A stretch of DNA of 64,000 bases from Synchiropus splendidus. Lineage: Eukaryota; Chordata; Actinopteri; Syngnathiformes; Callionymidae. The notes beneath the pieces were generated by a model that worked only from the letters and a program-made list of their open reading frames with translations, searched no databases and was not told where the DNA came from. A program made the translations under genes and the position numbers. Of this stretch, positions 44,816-56,600 are shown piece after piece (positions within the stretch are counted from its first letter, which is position 1; each line of letters begins with the position of its first letter). The stretch covers positions 18,982,001 to 19,046,000 of the forward strand of contig NC_071347.1 of NCBI RefSeq assembly GCF_027744825.2, given 5' to 3'.

Positions 44816-46489
44816 AAAAAGTTGCAAGAATGCAAGAAAATAAACATTGCAATGACTCTACAAAGTATTAAAAATGATTGTGGGCTGATAATATTCAAGT
44901 TAATTTTGAGACAACACACTGAACTTGAAGACTCGTGAAGGAAAAGAACAGTTATTTAAGTTTCCACTACGAGTCAACAGGACTGGACTCCTTGAATGTC
45001 GCACTGCGGTGGTTGAAACTTCTTAAACTGGGATGCTGCGTCTCCTCATTATGTCAGAAAAGTAAACGGGCACTTGCTCCTGTTTTCCCTCCCGAAGTCG
45101 CTCTGACTTTGCTGCCTCTAAATATCAGTCTAAACAGAGTAGAATGGTAGTTGAAATGACTATCAATCTCAGTGGAGCTCATCGGTCGAACTCGAGGTCT
45201 GAGGGTCAGAGTCTGTTGACATGGCCCAGAACAGCCGTAAAGTTTGCTCCAACTCCACCCAATACGAGCGTCAAGTGTCCCAAAATGCGCTGTCAGTACA
45301 TTGATCTGAAAAGGACTGTTGTCTGGATCAACAGTTCATCAGGAAGCGATCTGTGGAGATGGAAGGGAATTCGATGAAAGATTGTGACGTGGGTGTTTCG
45401 TGGAGAAGACAGTGTGCCTTGTTTTCTGAGGCGGTGGTGAACCACACACAGGCTAATATTAGCTTTCAATAAAATGGAGACGGACTTATTTAAACTTCTA
45501 CTTCCTGTTAGACGGTTGTGGGCTGGTGGATCAAGTTTTGGCATCTTGTGTTGGCAGGTTTGACACCCTGAACTTGACCAATGAAATATGACATTATTCC
45601 AAAATATCCTAAGCGAAAACATTGTTTTAGATGTTACGTACGTTTAAAAGAACAGGCTCTCTGGGCTGGAAACTGGATTTGGGGTCGCATTTGTGGACCT
45701 TGGATGTGACTCATCGCCCCATGTGCAGGGTAACAGGTGATACGGGTCAGGTTATCCCTCGATATATGACTCTAACTTATTTGAAGTATTAATGTATATT
45801 TATTGAAATAGTTTCAGCTTACACTCAAGGGATACGCTTCACATCGCGTGACTCAACTCTGCTTGTGATGGCGCTACGGAATCAGTTAGTGCTAGCTTAA
45901 TGAATACAATCTGATGCTCTTTAATGACGAGATAAAAGGAAGCTGTTTCACACTTGAGGAATGGCCGGTTCAGATCTGCTGTCGTTTCCCACGACTGTGG
46001 TTTGCAGCGCTATGTTTCAAATCAGCATCCAGGGCGGCCGCAGACTTCCCCACCTCGTGCTGTTTCTTTCCCAAACTCTTCCCGAGGATGCACATTTCCT
46101 GGTCCCGAGCTGTTTTAACCCCGACTTCTACTACCTTTTAAGTGGAAAGCGCTTACCTCAGCAGTGCCGTGAGTGGGTCAGAGAAAAGACCTCGGAGGGC
46201 TGTGGAGATCGTTACTGGAAAGAGAAAATGCTGTTTTTTTTTCCTCAGGATTCCTTTGGTTGGCAAATTTGGGAGCGATCCATATTAATGGCGTGGTTAT
46301 GTAAGGAGGGGTGCTCTTCTGGGCGACTCAGACCTGCTCAGGGTTGATCGGAAGGTGTTGCTGAGTCCCGCTGGCTTGGAAGCGACTTTGAGTCCAAGTT
46401 GATTTGGAACCTCATGTGGCTGTAGAAGGGACCTTGACATCATGATTCAAGGGACACAGATATGAAAATTCATAAATGTACTATGGCCC
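44816..46489. other. Intronic, nothing recognised
   Basis: Unique sequence. The 128-codon frame at 45961-46347 overlaps another frame, shows no domain I know and lacks an acceptor/donor pair that would make it a convincing exon. Confidence 0.45.
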
Positions 46490-47060
46490 TCAGGGGAATC
46501 ACAGATTCTATTACACACATTTACATATTTACTATCAACGATAGTAAAGTATTATTGATTTAAATCATTTAAGTTGCTGCTGAAAAAACATTTAAATTGT
46601 TTATTATTGTATATAATATCCTTTATATTTTGAAATAGTATATTTTTTTAAACAATTCAATTCCCCCTTAAACTTGGATTTTAACTTTTCTTTTTGCTTG
46701 TTATATTACCTTCTGCTATATTTTCTTTCTCTTTTGACATATTTTCTGATCTTGTACAAATTTGTGGGTTTTTTTTCTTGCTGTTACCCATGTATTTCTG
46801 ACATATGTACACATGTTTAAATTCCAAATATTAATTCCATTAATGTGACATTTTATTCTTATGTATTTTTTTAACTATTATAATTTCATACATATACTGT
46901 ATGCTTGTATTTTCTATTACCTTATTCCATTCTCTGTAATTATTCCATTGCAATTTGTTTTCATACATTCTTTTATTAAATAAATAATAAATTATACATT
47001 GATTTTCTTCTCATGTTTTTTCTCAAAAGTCATCAGGATTTTTGTAAACATAGGATCTGA
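46490..47060. other. AT-rich intronic tract
   Basis: T-rich low-complexity sequence (TTTTGCTTGTTATATTACC, CATACATATACTGTATGC). Possibly an eroded element, but no ends are visible. Confidence 0.45.
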
Positions 47061-48033
47061 GTTCACCATTTATTATATACGATTAGACTGTGGGAAGAAA
47101 CCAGAGTCCACCTGCCCGTGTCGCTTCACTCTCTGGATGAGTTGAACCGGCTCCTCTTCCCCCGTGTGAGCTTTAGTTGGACGGATGGAGGAATCCGAGG
47201 CTCCCTCCCTCCTTCTTTTCAGCGCCACCGTCCTTAATGTGTCAAAGTGACCCGACTTTGATCAGCGGTTTTATTTTGGGAGCAGAAATAGGAGCTTTTG
47301 GCCGGACGTGCTGTTGACACAGATGCTTAAAGACTCTTGTACGTGAAATCCAAGCGTGCTGGTGTGACGTTGTTGCGTCACTGTCATTGTTTCAAATTCA
47401 ACACGAGGCGTCTGTGGCGAGCAGGAGGACTCGGGATTGACTCCCGCCGCAGCTCTGGCCGGCTGCCGACAACAACCCATTGAGCTTTATTTCTGTGGCA
47501 CTGTCTTTAAAGGTGTTGAAATCATGGAGTGTTTTATTGGCGGAGTTTGGACGGATACACTCATATCAGTCAGTTTAAAACATATTTCCTTTCACTGGAG
47601 TGAGAGCTGCTGCGGTGGCTGCTTGGAGTCTGAGATTTACATTCAGTTCGACATGAAATTGGACTTTGTAATTAACTTAAGAGCCATTATGCAACTGAGA
47701 GCTGGAAGTGAACAAACAACGTTGTTTGTTCCTCCTGTAGCGGCTGTGTGTTCTCCGCTTGCCTGTGTGTCACTGTGTGAGGAGGAAGCCACGGCGCAAA
47801 CATTCAAGAGACTCTTCTGCATCAAGTCTTGATAACTGAAATAGTTTGACAAAAATGTCTTCACGCTTGTGAAAGGTTCGACTCTTCAGCTGTCTGGCTT
47901 GTCCACCATTGTCACCCCGCTCCTCTGGTCCTCATTCACCACATTCATGAAGCTCATTGCTTCTCTTCCTCCACTTCTTTTGTCCATCTTCACTGCCAGT
48001 GTTCTACGGTTCAACAACTTGATCTGTAATGTA
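47061..48033. other. Intronic, with a small repeat trace
   Basis: GACTGTGGGAAGAAACCAGA at 47086-47105 is the dispersed module also seen at 4850. A pyrimidine-rich LINE-like stretch at 47890-48015 cannot be placed. The 131-codon frame at 47437-47832 has no recognisable domain. Confidence 0.4.
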
Positions 48034-48135
48034 ATAGGGCTGCACCAGCACTTGTTTTTTCCAAAACTAGTAGTGTACAATTACTTGCATTTGAGTACTC
48101 ACCGATATCAAGTACTTGCGCCATTACACATAGTT
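48034..48135 (+). mobile_element. Possible hAT-like fragment
   Basis: AATAGGGCTGCACCAGCAC followed by TTGAGTACTCACCGATATCA resembles the end of a teleost hAT-like repeat of the 'GAGTACTCGCCGATACCGAG' type. No opposite terminus is evident. Confidence 0.45.
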
Positions 48136-48212
48136 TAGTATAGTATAGTTTTTTTACATTTATTTTTTGAGCAACAGTCTTGTAGTCTGGTCCCTTTTAC
48201 TAAATTGTCATA

Positions 48213-48576
48213 AACTGCGCCAACAGAGCCGAGAAGCAGCAGCTGAGACCGGCTGTGGTGTGGGAACTTCCGACACGTGGGTGAAAACAGCGCATTTTGA
48301 GCCCTTTAATGTCAATAAAAGATGTGAGGAGTTCATAATCCAACTTCAGAACATTGTCCAGTTTGTTTCACGAGTCAGTCTCCTGTTTTCAAAACTAGTT
48401 TAGAAGTGATCCCCATGCGTTTTTAACTTACTTACTTACTACGGTGTGGACAGCACCACTGCACCCGCAGCTTATAAACCGGTGCGGCCTATGTTTGAAC
48501 AAGATCTATTTTCCTTCTTAAATGTAGTGGGTTGGGCTAAGATTCCCGGGCACTCTATAGTCTGGAATCTACACTA
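48213..48576 (+). mobile_element. Family A element, right two thirds
   Basis: Starts inside the loop (GAAGCAGCAGCTGAGACC), keeps the right hairpin arm (GAAAACAGCGCATTTTGAGC), CAGTTTGTTTCACGAGTC, GGACAGCACCACTGCACCC and GAACAAGATCTATTTTCC, and ends GGCACTCTATAGTCTGGAAT. A TTACTTACTTACT microsatellite has expanded inside it (48427-48440). Confidence 0.85.
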
Positions 48577-49975
48577 TGTGGTAAGCCATTGGATCCAGAG
48601 TGTGAACACTCGACCTGAAATCCTGTCTCTTAATTTAAACATATACGGCCACCAGTGGTTAAGTCCATGAGGGTCTGTCCAGCGCCAAGTATGCTCAGTT
48701 CTGACACATTTCCTCAAAGTTAGCTGCCTTATATTGAAGCAGCTGATCGTACATGACTATAGTGTGTGGATGGAAAGAGTAGAAATACATCAAACTCAAC
48801 CTCCACCAAATATAAAAGCCTTTTGGGTGGTTTATTTTGGAGTTTCAGTCACCAGTGGCTCCACTGGAGCTGGCAGGGAAAAGTTTTAGCTGGTGACAGA
48901 CACCAGATTTGATGAGAAGCCTCCAGTGGCGATGAGAAGCTCAGATCTCTGGCCCATTTTCAGAAGTTTGTATGAATTAAAAAAAAAAAAAGTCTGAATA
49001 GTAATGACCGGAAATACTCCAGATGCATTATTGGAGGACGTTAAAGGAATCTAAATTTAATGTAGTACACAGCGACCTGAGGACTTGTGGCGCTTGGCTC
49101 TGCGCTGCTGTGAGTGGCTGTGATGTGAGACGGGCCCCTTTAGAGGAGGCCCGGTGGTGGCCAGGGTGGTGAAGGCTCACTCAGAGGAAACGTTATGTCA
49201 CATCTAGGGCCAAGAATGTCACGTCTCCAACTGCGCGGAGGGTTCGCTGCTCCCTCGCAGGCAGGTGAGCGGCAGCGCTCGGAATATCACAGGCTCAACT
49301 TTGACCAGAGTCTTTGAACGGGGAAGAAGTCATCTGACGTCGCTGGAAAACATTAGCCGCGGCTCATGTGGTGAAGAGTGAAGGCTCCGGTCACTCGTCT
49401 TTACATGAATGGATGCTATTCATGTTGCGCCATAAACCTCTCACTTCATTCTATCACATGTTTACGACTGTCATAACAATTCTGAAGTTACAATGTTGCA
49501 CCATCGCATTTAAAAAAAAACACATTTTCTAAGAATCAAGGGTTAACTGTTCACAGCTCATCATTACAATTAAATAAATGAGGTATTCCAGTGCAACCAC
49601 AGATATTTACAATGTAGAATAATTACAATTGTAGCCCACAATATGACCTCTGTTGACCTGCGCATATATTTCTAGCAACCAAAAAGTGTAGTCCAAATCA
49701 TGTAGCTTATTAGCTGCATGTAGCGAGAACAGCTAGTTTACAAACATCTATGCTCTGACCACAGATTGATGCGGAAAATTAATATGAAAATGATGTGTTT
49801 AACTCTCCTGATGTTTACTTATTTTTTGGACGGAAGACGAAAATGCTAACTATGCTAACTACAGAGCCTGTGCTTCAGCTCCTTCAGTGCAAATGTTTCT
49901 GAATGTTGTTGCGGCTCGAGAAGAGTGAAGATTGTGCTCATGTCCTTATATTGTCGCTATGTACCGTATTTTGTC
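48577..49975. other. Intronic, nothing recognised
   Basis: Unique sequence with a short A run near 48980. The GC-rich, balanced part 49080-49400 might be regulatory but has no distinctive words. Confidence 0.45.
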
Positions 49976-50292
49976 AGGGCGACTAGTCGACATGGTTGAC
50001 TATAATGTAACAGGTTCATTATTTGTGATGAGTCATGATGTCATCGTTCTCTTAGTACAATCCACAGTAATGTTTGGGACCATACAACAAAGGTCACATC
50101 AAAGGACACACAGCTTTCACGTCACATTTTGAGAAGTTAAGTCAAAATACGTTTTCCCTCAATTTACATCCATATTTTTAATTTCTATCTATTTTGATTT
50201 TATTTACGAGACTACAATGAGACATACTTCCGTTGTTAGCCAACTAGTTGACTAATCATCAAAATAAAATAATTGTTAGTTGCAGTACTAGT
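49976..50292. mobile_element. hAT-like element with CTAGTCGAC ends
   Basis: The left end reads GTCAGGGCGACTAGTCGACA then TGGTTGACTA. The right end reads CCAACTAGTTGACTAATC and ATAATTGTTAGTTGCAGTAC, recognisable as the 'GCTGCAACTAACGATTATT' terminus common in fish. GACTAGTCGACATGGTTGAC versus the inverted right side (GATTAGTCAACTAGTTGG) is an imperfect inverted repeat. No transposase. Confidence 0.6.
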
Positions 50293-50780
50293 ATTTTTCC
50301 AAATTTGCTCTTTGTTTAATGTGAGTAAAATGATTTAATAACTCAAGTTTCTACACCATTATCTTCATTTAAAATGTTTCAAGACTGGCATTTTAAAAAC
50401 ATTTAAAAATCAAGATCACATATTTTTGGTTTTATTTTATTTATTTATGTGTTGCTCCATTGCCCTGTCCTGCAAAACAGTCTTTTCAAGGACTAAAAAT
50501 AACTGAACAGGTTTGACTTGTGAATGGTGACCTGGCTTTCTCGACTTGTGGCCATGCTGTAGTGACCTTTGTTAAAACAACAGTCAGTTACTGCCTCGAT
50601 TCCAAGTCACAAATCAATGACTTCCGAGAGGTTAAAGTCTTTTATTTAACTTAGTCGCAGACATGAAGGAAGGTGAAGAAAAGAGTGCAGGCAGGGTGGA
50701 AGGAAGGAGACCACTAGTTTCAGAGTAAGAGCTAGACTAAAGCTTTATTGGTCTGTTGTGCCAGCTGTAATGGTTTCGGG
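50293..50780. other. Intronic spacer
   Basis: Unique, AT-rich sequence between two transposons. Nothing recognised. Confidence 0.5.
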
Positions 50781-51442
50781 CTCGGGTTCTTAACCTTTTT
50801 GATCTTGGGGCCCACCTTTCCTAGAACAAATAGACCCGGGGCCCATTCAAGTAATGGAACTGATTCATTACTCTTGATTTCATTTGTGATCAATAACCAT
50901 ATTTAATCTACTGACACGTAAACAAACAAAAACCTTGTGAAGTGACATGAAACCGTGTGATCAGCGCAAAGACATTTGTCATCGAAAAGTCCAACCAGCA
51001 GCTGAGCCAGATGCGAGACATATTCATCAAATGTACTAAAGAAAACAACACACTTGATCCAAACTGTTGAGAAAATTGGAAAAACTGAATGAAATAAATA
51101 TAATAAAACCATGTCTAAATATCATAAAATAATAATTATATATTTTACTTAAACTCCAAAGAACATATAAGTAAAGTGTAAATGAAAGTATCCTCATAAA
51201 ATGTTCAAATTAATTTTCTAAACTGCTTCAACAGGTGCTTTCATGAACAGTTTTTACTGTTGGGGGGGGCATCACTTTCTTTATCATTTTTTTCTTTTCA
51301 AATCTTCTCCATAGTTGGTAACTATCACAGATTTGCAGCTGTCAAGTCAATTCAGTGTCTAAAACAAAATAACTTTTGGCGGCCCTCTAGGGGGCACTTG
51401 TGGCCCAACCATGGGCCCCGGCCCTATGGTTAAGAATCACTG
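50781..51442 (+). mobile_element. hAT-like element, near full length (662 bp)
   Basis: Starts CTCGGGTTCTTAACC and TTGGGGCCCACC, ends GGGCCCCGGCCCTATGG then TTAAGAATCACTG: the outer 30 bases are inverted repeats of the CAGTGATTCTTAACC ... GGGGCCC type used by hAT/Charlie-like elements. The flanking 8-mers (GTTTCGGG and CTTTAGAG) agree at 5 of 8 positions, so the target duplication is at best eroded. The right 390 bp are shared with 11304-11747. No transposase frame. Confidence 0.75.
51384..51397 (+). promoter_or_regulatory. CTCF-like motif inside the hAT element
   Basis: CCTCTAGGGGGCAC fits CCASYAGRKGGCRS at 13 of 14 positions (only the third base differs). It lies 45 bp inside the right end of the transposon. 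The sister copy at about 11675-11690 has lost this word. Confidence 0.45.
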
Positions 51443-52139
51443 CTTTAGAGACTCCGGATTCAGAGTTAGAAGAGTCAGAGGTGATGAAGCTGAGGTTATT
51501 GTTGGGACTCACTGGAAAGAGGAAGGCCAGAAATGAGCTTATCAGAAGAACAGCTTGTGGAGACGTTTGGTGGCCAAAGAAAAAGAGAGACGATGAAACC
51601 TACCTATGCGACCGAGTGTTCCGTGCTCATTATGTGTAACAGAGCTTTCCATTATTACACAGCAGATGTTGCACTTAAGAGAGATGTTTGCTGTGAAACA
51701 GTTTTCCTCACCAGGAAGATGTAGTTGATGCAGATTATTCATAATAACGTGAGTCATAAAGGCGTCTGCAGACTTCAGAATATGTTCGATGGAACACGGA
51801 AGCGTCTAGACGCTGAGGGTTCTGTGCACTACTTTTCTTCTGCGAGCGTTACAGGGTTGGAATGAATTTCTTTCAATTTGCACAAATCTGTTTGAATTAT
51901 TTCCACCCTCAGACAAGAGCAGCGAGAGCAGATTTTCTTTCCACTTTTGATGAAGCGAGAGTCATCGTCACTTTCGCAATAGTGATCACAGCTTTTTTTT
52001 TTTTTTTTTTTAGCCACCTGAAATAAACAAAAACTTTGTTAGACATGGGAGATAAAACAACTTGAAAATCAGTGTCATTTCTGTTGGCTTGATTGCTTAT
52101 ATTGGAATAACAAGCGCGACTTAATCTCATAAATAAAAA
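51443..52139. other. Intronic spacer with poly(T)
   Basis: Includes 19 T at 51993-52011. Short overlapping frames on both strands are not credible exons. Confidence 0.5.
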
Positions 52140-52500
52140 AGGGAGCGATACGGATCCGTCCCCTCCAGGTACCCGCTGCCACTTAATCGAATTAGCTCCA
52201 CTCTCAGGCTTGACGGGCTCTTCAAACACCCCTGGTGACTTCTGAGTGCCGATTACAATCAGCTGCTATTTTCAGCCTTTGATTAAAATCTGGTGAGATT
52301 GGACGGAATATTATTTTGAGCAGAGCGGCCGCTAATTGTTAAAGCCCGTCTCTCTTTGCACTTATCGACGTAATCAAGTCGCTAAACGTACAAATACGTA
52401 TTCATCCTTTGGAATCCTGCTGCGCCAAAGCAGTCGCTTCTTTCGCTTTATTTCAAGCTGCGATTTTTTTTCGAATTACTCAAAGTAAATTTTATTTTAA
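52140..52500. promoter_or_regulatory. Candidate conserved non-coding element
   Basis: Repeat-free balanced block with CTTAATCGAATTAGC, GCGGCCGCTAATTGTTAAAG and GACGTAATCAAG words, 9.5 kb into intron 1. Enhancer-like by composition only. Confidence 0.25.
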
Positions 52501-53094
52501 ATACAACACGCAGCGATGGCGAACAAATGTGTCTTAGCCCCGAGAAAAAGACGTCGCCATCCAAGCCGAAGTGCCATCTTCTTTCTGCTCAGGTCAGTTT
52601 CACACCGTTGCCATAACAACCAGAAGGCTTACACAAGCCACGCAGATACCATTGCCATATCTTGTGCCACTACTGGCTTCCAAACAACTGGGCTGGAGGT
52701 TGCCTCTGGAGCAGGCATGTCAAACTCAATCACCCGATGTTGAACACAGACCAAGTCCGGGCCTGGAGAAAGTCTTCATGAGCGAGTCTTTAACCTGGAA
52801 AAAAAGGAGTTGAAGCAGAACATCTGTTTTAATTCTTGGAGGCTAACTTCAGCGTAACGTATCTCTGCGCTCCGCTCAGTTTCAGTCCATTGATAGCCAT
52901 GATTCATATTCATGACGGTAGAAAATAGCGAAGCTTCAGTCCAGCAGTCTTCATATCCGTATGAACTTTAAACTCCTGTTGAATTTCTAGCTAAATATGA
53001 AGCTCTTGGATGACTTGGATTCAGCCTGGAGTTTGAGCTCATTGATGTTGATAGAAAAGCATGCTAACGGCTAAACTGTTTAGCATCAGCGATG
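52501..53094. other. Intronic, nothing recognised
   Basis: A GGCATGTCAAACTCAATC word at 52715-52732 hints at a hAT-like terminus, but nothing recognisable follows. Confidence 0.4.
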
Positions 53095-53437
53095 ATGACG
53101 CGATATTGTATCGATATTTTTGCTGAAATATCTCAATACTTTATTGTGAGGTATTATCGATATACATATATCAATATTTAATGCATTTATACACGGATAT
53201 GCAGCTGCTTTTGTGACATGCATTTAATACTAATAACATTTTCTTTGTGTACTTGTTTTCATGCGCATGATATTGTCCTGCATTATCCGATTTTTTTTCC
53301 CTCTTAAAATAATGGCTTATTAACAGATGTTACAATATATTGCTGAAGTACAGTATCGCAACATATTACAATATATCTTATCACCTCTCCTGTATACGTA
53401 TGGTATCGCTAGGTACCTGCCAATACACAGCCCTACT
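53095..53437 (+). mobile_element. AT-rich hAT-like element
   Basis: GACGCGATATTGTATCGATA, TTTTCATGCGCATGATATTG, GTTACAATATATTGCTGAAG and TGCCAATACACAGCCCTAC correspond in order to 60530-60955. The right end (ACACAGCCCTA) is typical of a teleost hAT-like family. The left terminus seems lost. Confidence 0.65.
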
Positions 53438-56400
53438 AATAAGCATCTCAGGTAGCAACCTCTGATGGTAATGTGGCCATATAAGGGAAGCCCCGGATAA
53501 CTTGGACCATTGGTCTGCTTCCTGATCAAAAGCAAGTGAGAGATGTGGTTGACGAAGGATGAATATTCCTTGTGGCACAGTATTACCAAGACAATAATTT
53601 TGGGGGAAACCCAACCCCATTAAAGCACCAGAATTATTAGTGAAAACAGAATGTTGTGAGGAATAAGTCACGTTAAGCTCAGTAAAACCAGTGATGCATC
53701 AACTCTTTGCCCTGTAAACACTGAAGAAAAGTCCCAGGAGTAACACAAAATTTCCCAAAATTCCATCAATGCTTTCATCACAGCTGGAGACACAGCTGTG
53801 CTGACGCGGCCAAGGCTACGCTACTAGCTATGTCGCGTGCTGTTGCCCTCTTGATTGTTATCTGCACTGTAATCATGCAGAGCATATAATTAAATAGGAC
53901 ATGATGTTACTGTAAGAATACGTGAAGAACTGACTCGGCCTGCTAAACCTGTTCACCAGCAGGTCATCGTAGTCGTCCATTGAGATAAAAAGCTAACAAT
54001 AATTGTGTGACGGGCCTCTATTGTTGTTTGGATTGCGAGGAATGGATGGACGTCGAGGCTTGTGGCTGTGGAAATAATATGCAGCAAATCATCAACAGCA
54101 GTAATGAACCAACCACTGAGGTGAGGATGCTATAGCGAGCTGAGTTCTTTCTTGACAAGTCATGAAGACAAGTTTGGAAGCTGATCTCACGTAGAATCTA
54201 GTGCCAGTGAGTGGGAAGAAAATGGCCTTTATTGGTGATGAGACACGTGGCGTGTCAGTGGTAGAGCATATTTGACCCTCCTATAAATATGGACTTCATT
54301 GTGAGGAGTTTGCAAGAATTAATGTTGTCATTTGTGATGTATAAAAATAGTTAGTGACCTACACCATTACAACACGAGTTGAGCCACATCTTTCTCGTCC
54401 GTAGTTTCTCATTTCCCCTTGGCTGGTGAGCGCACCTCCCTTCAACTCACCAGTTACTGAGGTTAAGACAAGAAGACGGTCTTGTTGGGAGGAATGTTGA
54501 CGCCACACGTTTTTAAACATGTATTTAAATGTAATCATACTTCACTAATTCAGTAGCAGTTTGCTCTGAACGTATTATGATAAAAAACCTCTGGAGATCT
54601 TGGAATATTATTGTGCAATATTGTGACTCAGGAAACCGGTGGCAATGTTTTCTTCTGAATTTTGCGCCGGGTGAGTTACTGGAGAGCAGAAGAGGAGAGT
54701 GTTATGGTGCTTGATGATGACATCAGCTTGGCAGTATAATTATATTGAACAGTAGGAGTGCAAACTTTTACCAGAACAAGAGTGGATCGACTACTCCATT
54801 GTTTATCCCTAAAAATAAACGTGTTTTAAGTATGAAATTATGTCGTCAAAAACGAAGAAGCAGCTCTGTAGACGCTGGTTGTGTGCTGTCCACTCTAAGT
54901 AAGTACATAATGCATTGTTGAAACTCGAAAACAAGATTTGATTTAGCACGGAAAAAATATGATAAAATGTCCCAATTTTTTTTTGGGGGGGGGGAAATGT
55001 TGATTTCATCGTAATTTCATCAGTCATGACTCACTTCTTGTGCTTCCATCAGTCATTACTCGCAGCGTGATTTAGAAGTTGCGCCCTTGTGGCTCTTAAC
55101 TTGGTAAACAACGTTGTGCAGTCTGACACAGATATAGCCCATGTTACGCTGACCAACACACTTCTTCATACTGAACGACAGGCATACATGTTTGGAAATT
55201 GAAATAAATGCACTTATCCTTCTACTTTTATCCGCACAACTTTCTTTCATTTGACTCTCACAGTGTTTCCTCCAGGATTTTTTGAAACAGTGCCGTGAAT
55301 AGCGCGGCGAAAATCATCATGTTCATGTCCACCTCCACCTCCATGATGTGTTATATGTTAGCAGCTTGTTTCGATGTTTCCACTTTGTTACGTTGAATCA
55401 TTTTAACCTACAAAAGAGATCATTTTGCAGATGGCGTGGCAGCTCTCATTTAAGCCATGGTGATGCGTCAAGTTACCATATAAACCAAAACATCAAGCTG
55501 CTTTTCATTTCAAGCTGACATTAAAAGAGTGATGCATTTTCCCACAGCAATATATGGTAATGGCGGTCGCCTATGAACTACCAATGAATATAGAAACATA
55601 GCACTTTCTGCTAACCAACATGTCAGAGCTTTCAGTCACACCCCTTGTTCGCACTCACCATAATTTCCCCCTAAAATCAAATGAACAAAGTCTGTGGACA
55701 CTGCAAGGTTCTACGGCGCATGGATATTCTACGGACAACTGCGATGTTTGAGCCGCAACTAGAACATTTAGTGACATATTTGGGCGTCAGGGAATCACGT
55801 CAGGGCTGCAAATGGCCCCTGGGCCGGATGTTGCAACACGATGGTGTGCATCAAGGGCCTCTTGGTGATAAAGTTCCATAATGCGCTGCAACAGTTCTTA
55901 TCGCAGTAATACAGGTTTAAATCAAATCTGTATTGATCAGTAAACGTGTCACCTGCGATGTCATTGGTCAGGTGCCACCACACGCGACGACAGCCGTGTG
56001 TTCGAGGCACCGCTGAATAGATCCAACGCTTGCCACCCAAGAACTACCAAGACAGCCTTGATGTGTGCGACGAGGCGGGCGGACGAAGAGGCACTAAGTG
56101 AAACTGGCTTTCAACACACTCGATCGCCAACATTCTTTCATGTGCACAATAATGAACACGCGTCCTAAAATAATAGAAGATGATGACAATTGTTCCCGCC
56201 GCACGCAGTTTGTCACACTCTCTTTGTAATGTGCCCGTCAGAGACAATCCGCGCCCATTGTTACTTTGAAAAGCCTTCTTTTGAATATGAATAAGTCTCT
56301 AATGAATATTTGGATGTGGCCCGTGTCTGTGGATTGATGGCTTTAGGAGGAGCGCGAAGACAGAGTGCGGCACGACGGGGCTCAATCAATGCTCCCAGGC

Positions 56401-56439
56401 TGCTTTCCTGACATTGATGGAGAGACAGAGTGAGTCTTG
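53438..56439. other. Intronic, nothing firm
   Basis: Unique sequence. The G run at 54987-54996 follows a T run. About 55800-55960 (GGCTGCAAATGGCCCCTGGG) is vaguely transposon-like but has no recognisable ends. No exon is supported. Confidence 0.45.
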
Positions 56440-56600
56440 GTGTGATACTCCGATCCCTCTCTCGCGCGCTGACACATCTAATCTGCCTGATCAATCAATA
56501 TTTGCAGCTTTATTTAACTAATGCAGCACTTAAAGAGGCGATAATTAACGCCAGGGGAGGCTGTTTAATGTGAAAGACAGAAATAGACGTACAGAAATAG
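56440..56600. promoter_or_regulatory. Candidate conserved non-coding element
   Basis: CTGATCAATCAATATTTGCA (Onecut/PBX-like overlap), TTTATTTAACTAATGCAGC and GGCGATAATTAACGCC within 90 bp of unique sequence. Strongly enhancer-like wording, conservation untested. Confidence 0.3.

Noticed and set aside
46085..46347. C-terminal part of the 128-codon frame considered as a possible exon
   Set aside because: Contains an eight-T run encoding Phe residues, and no acceptor with a polypyrimidine tract opens it in a useful phase. No domain.
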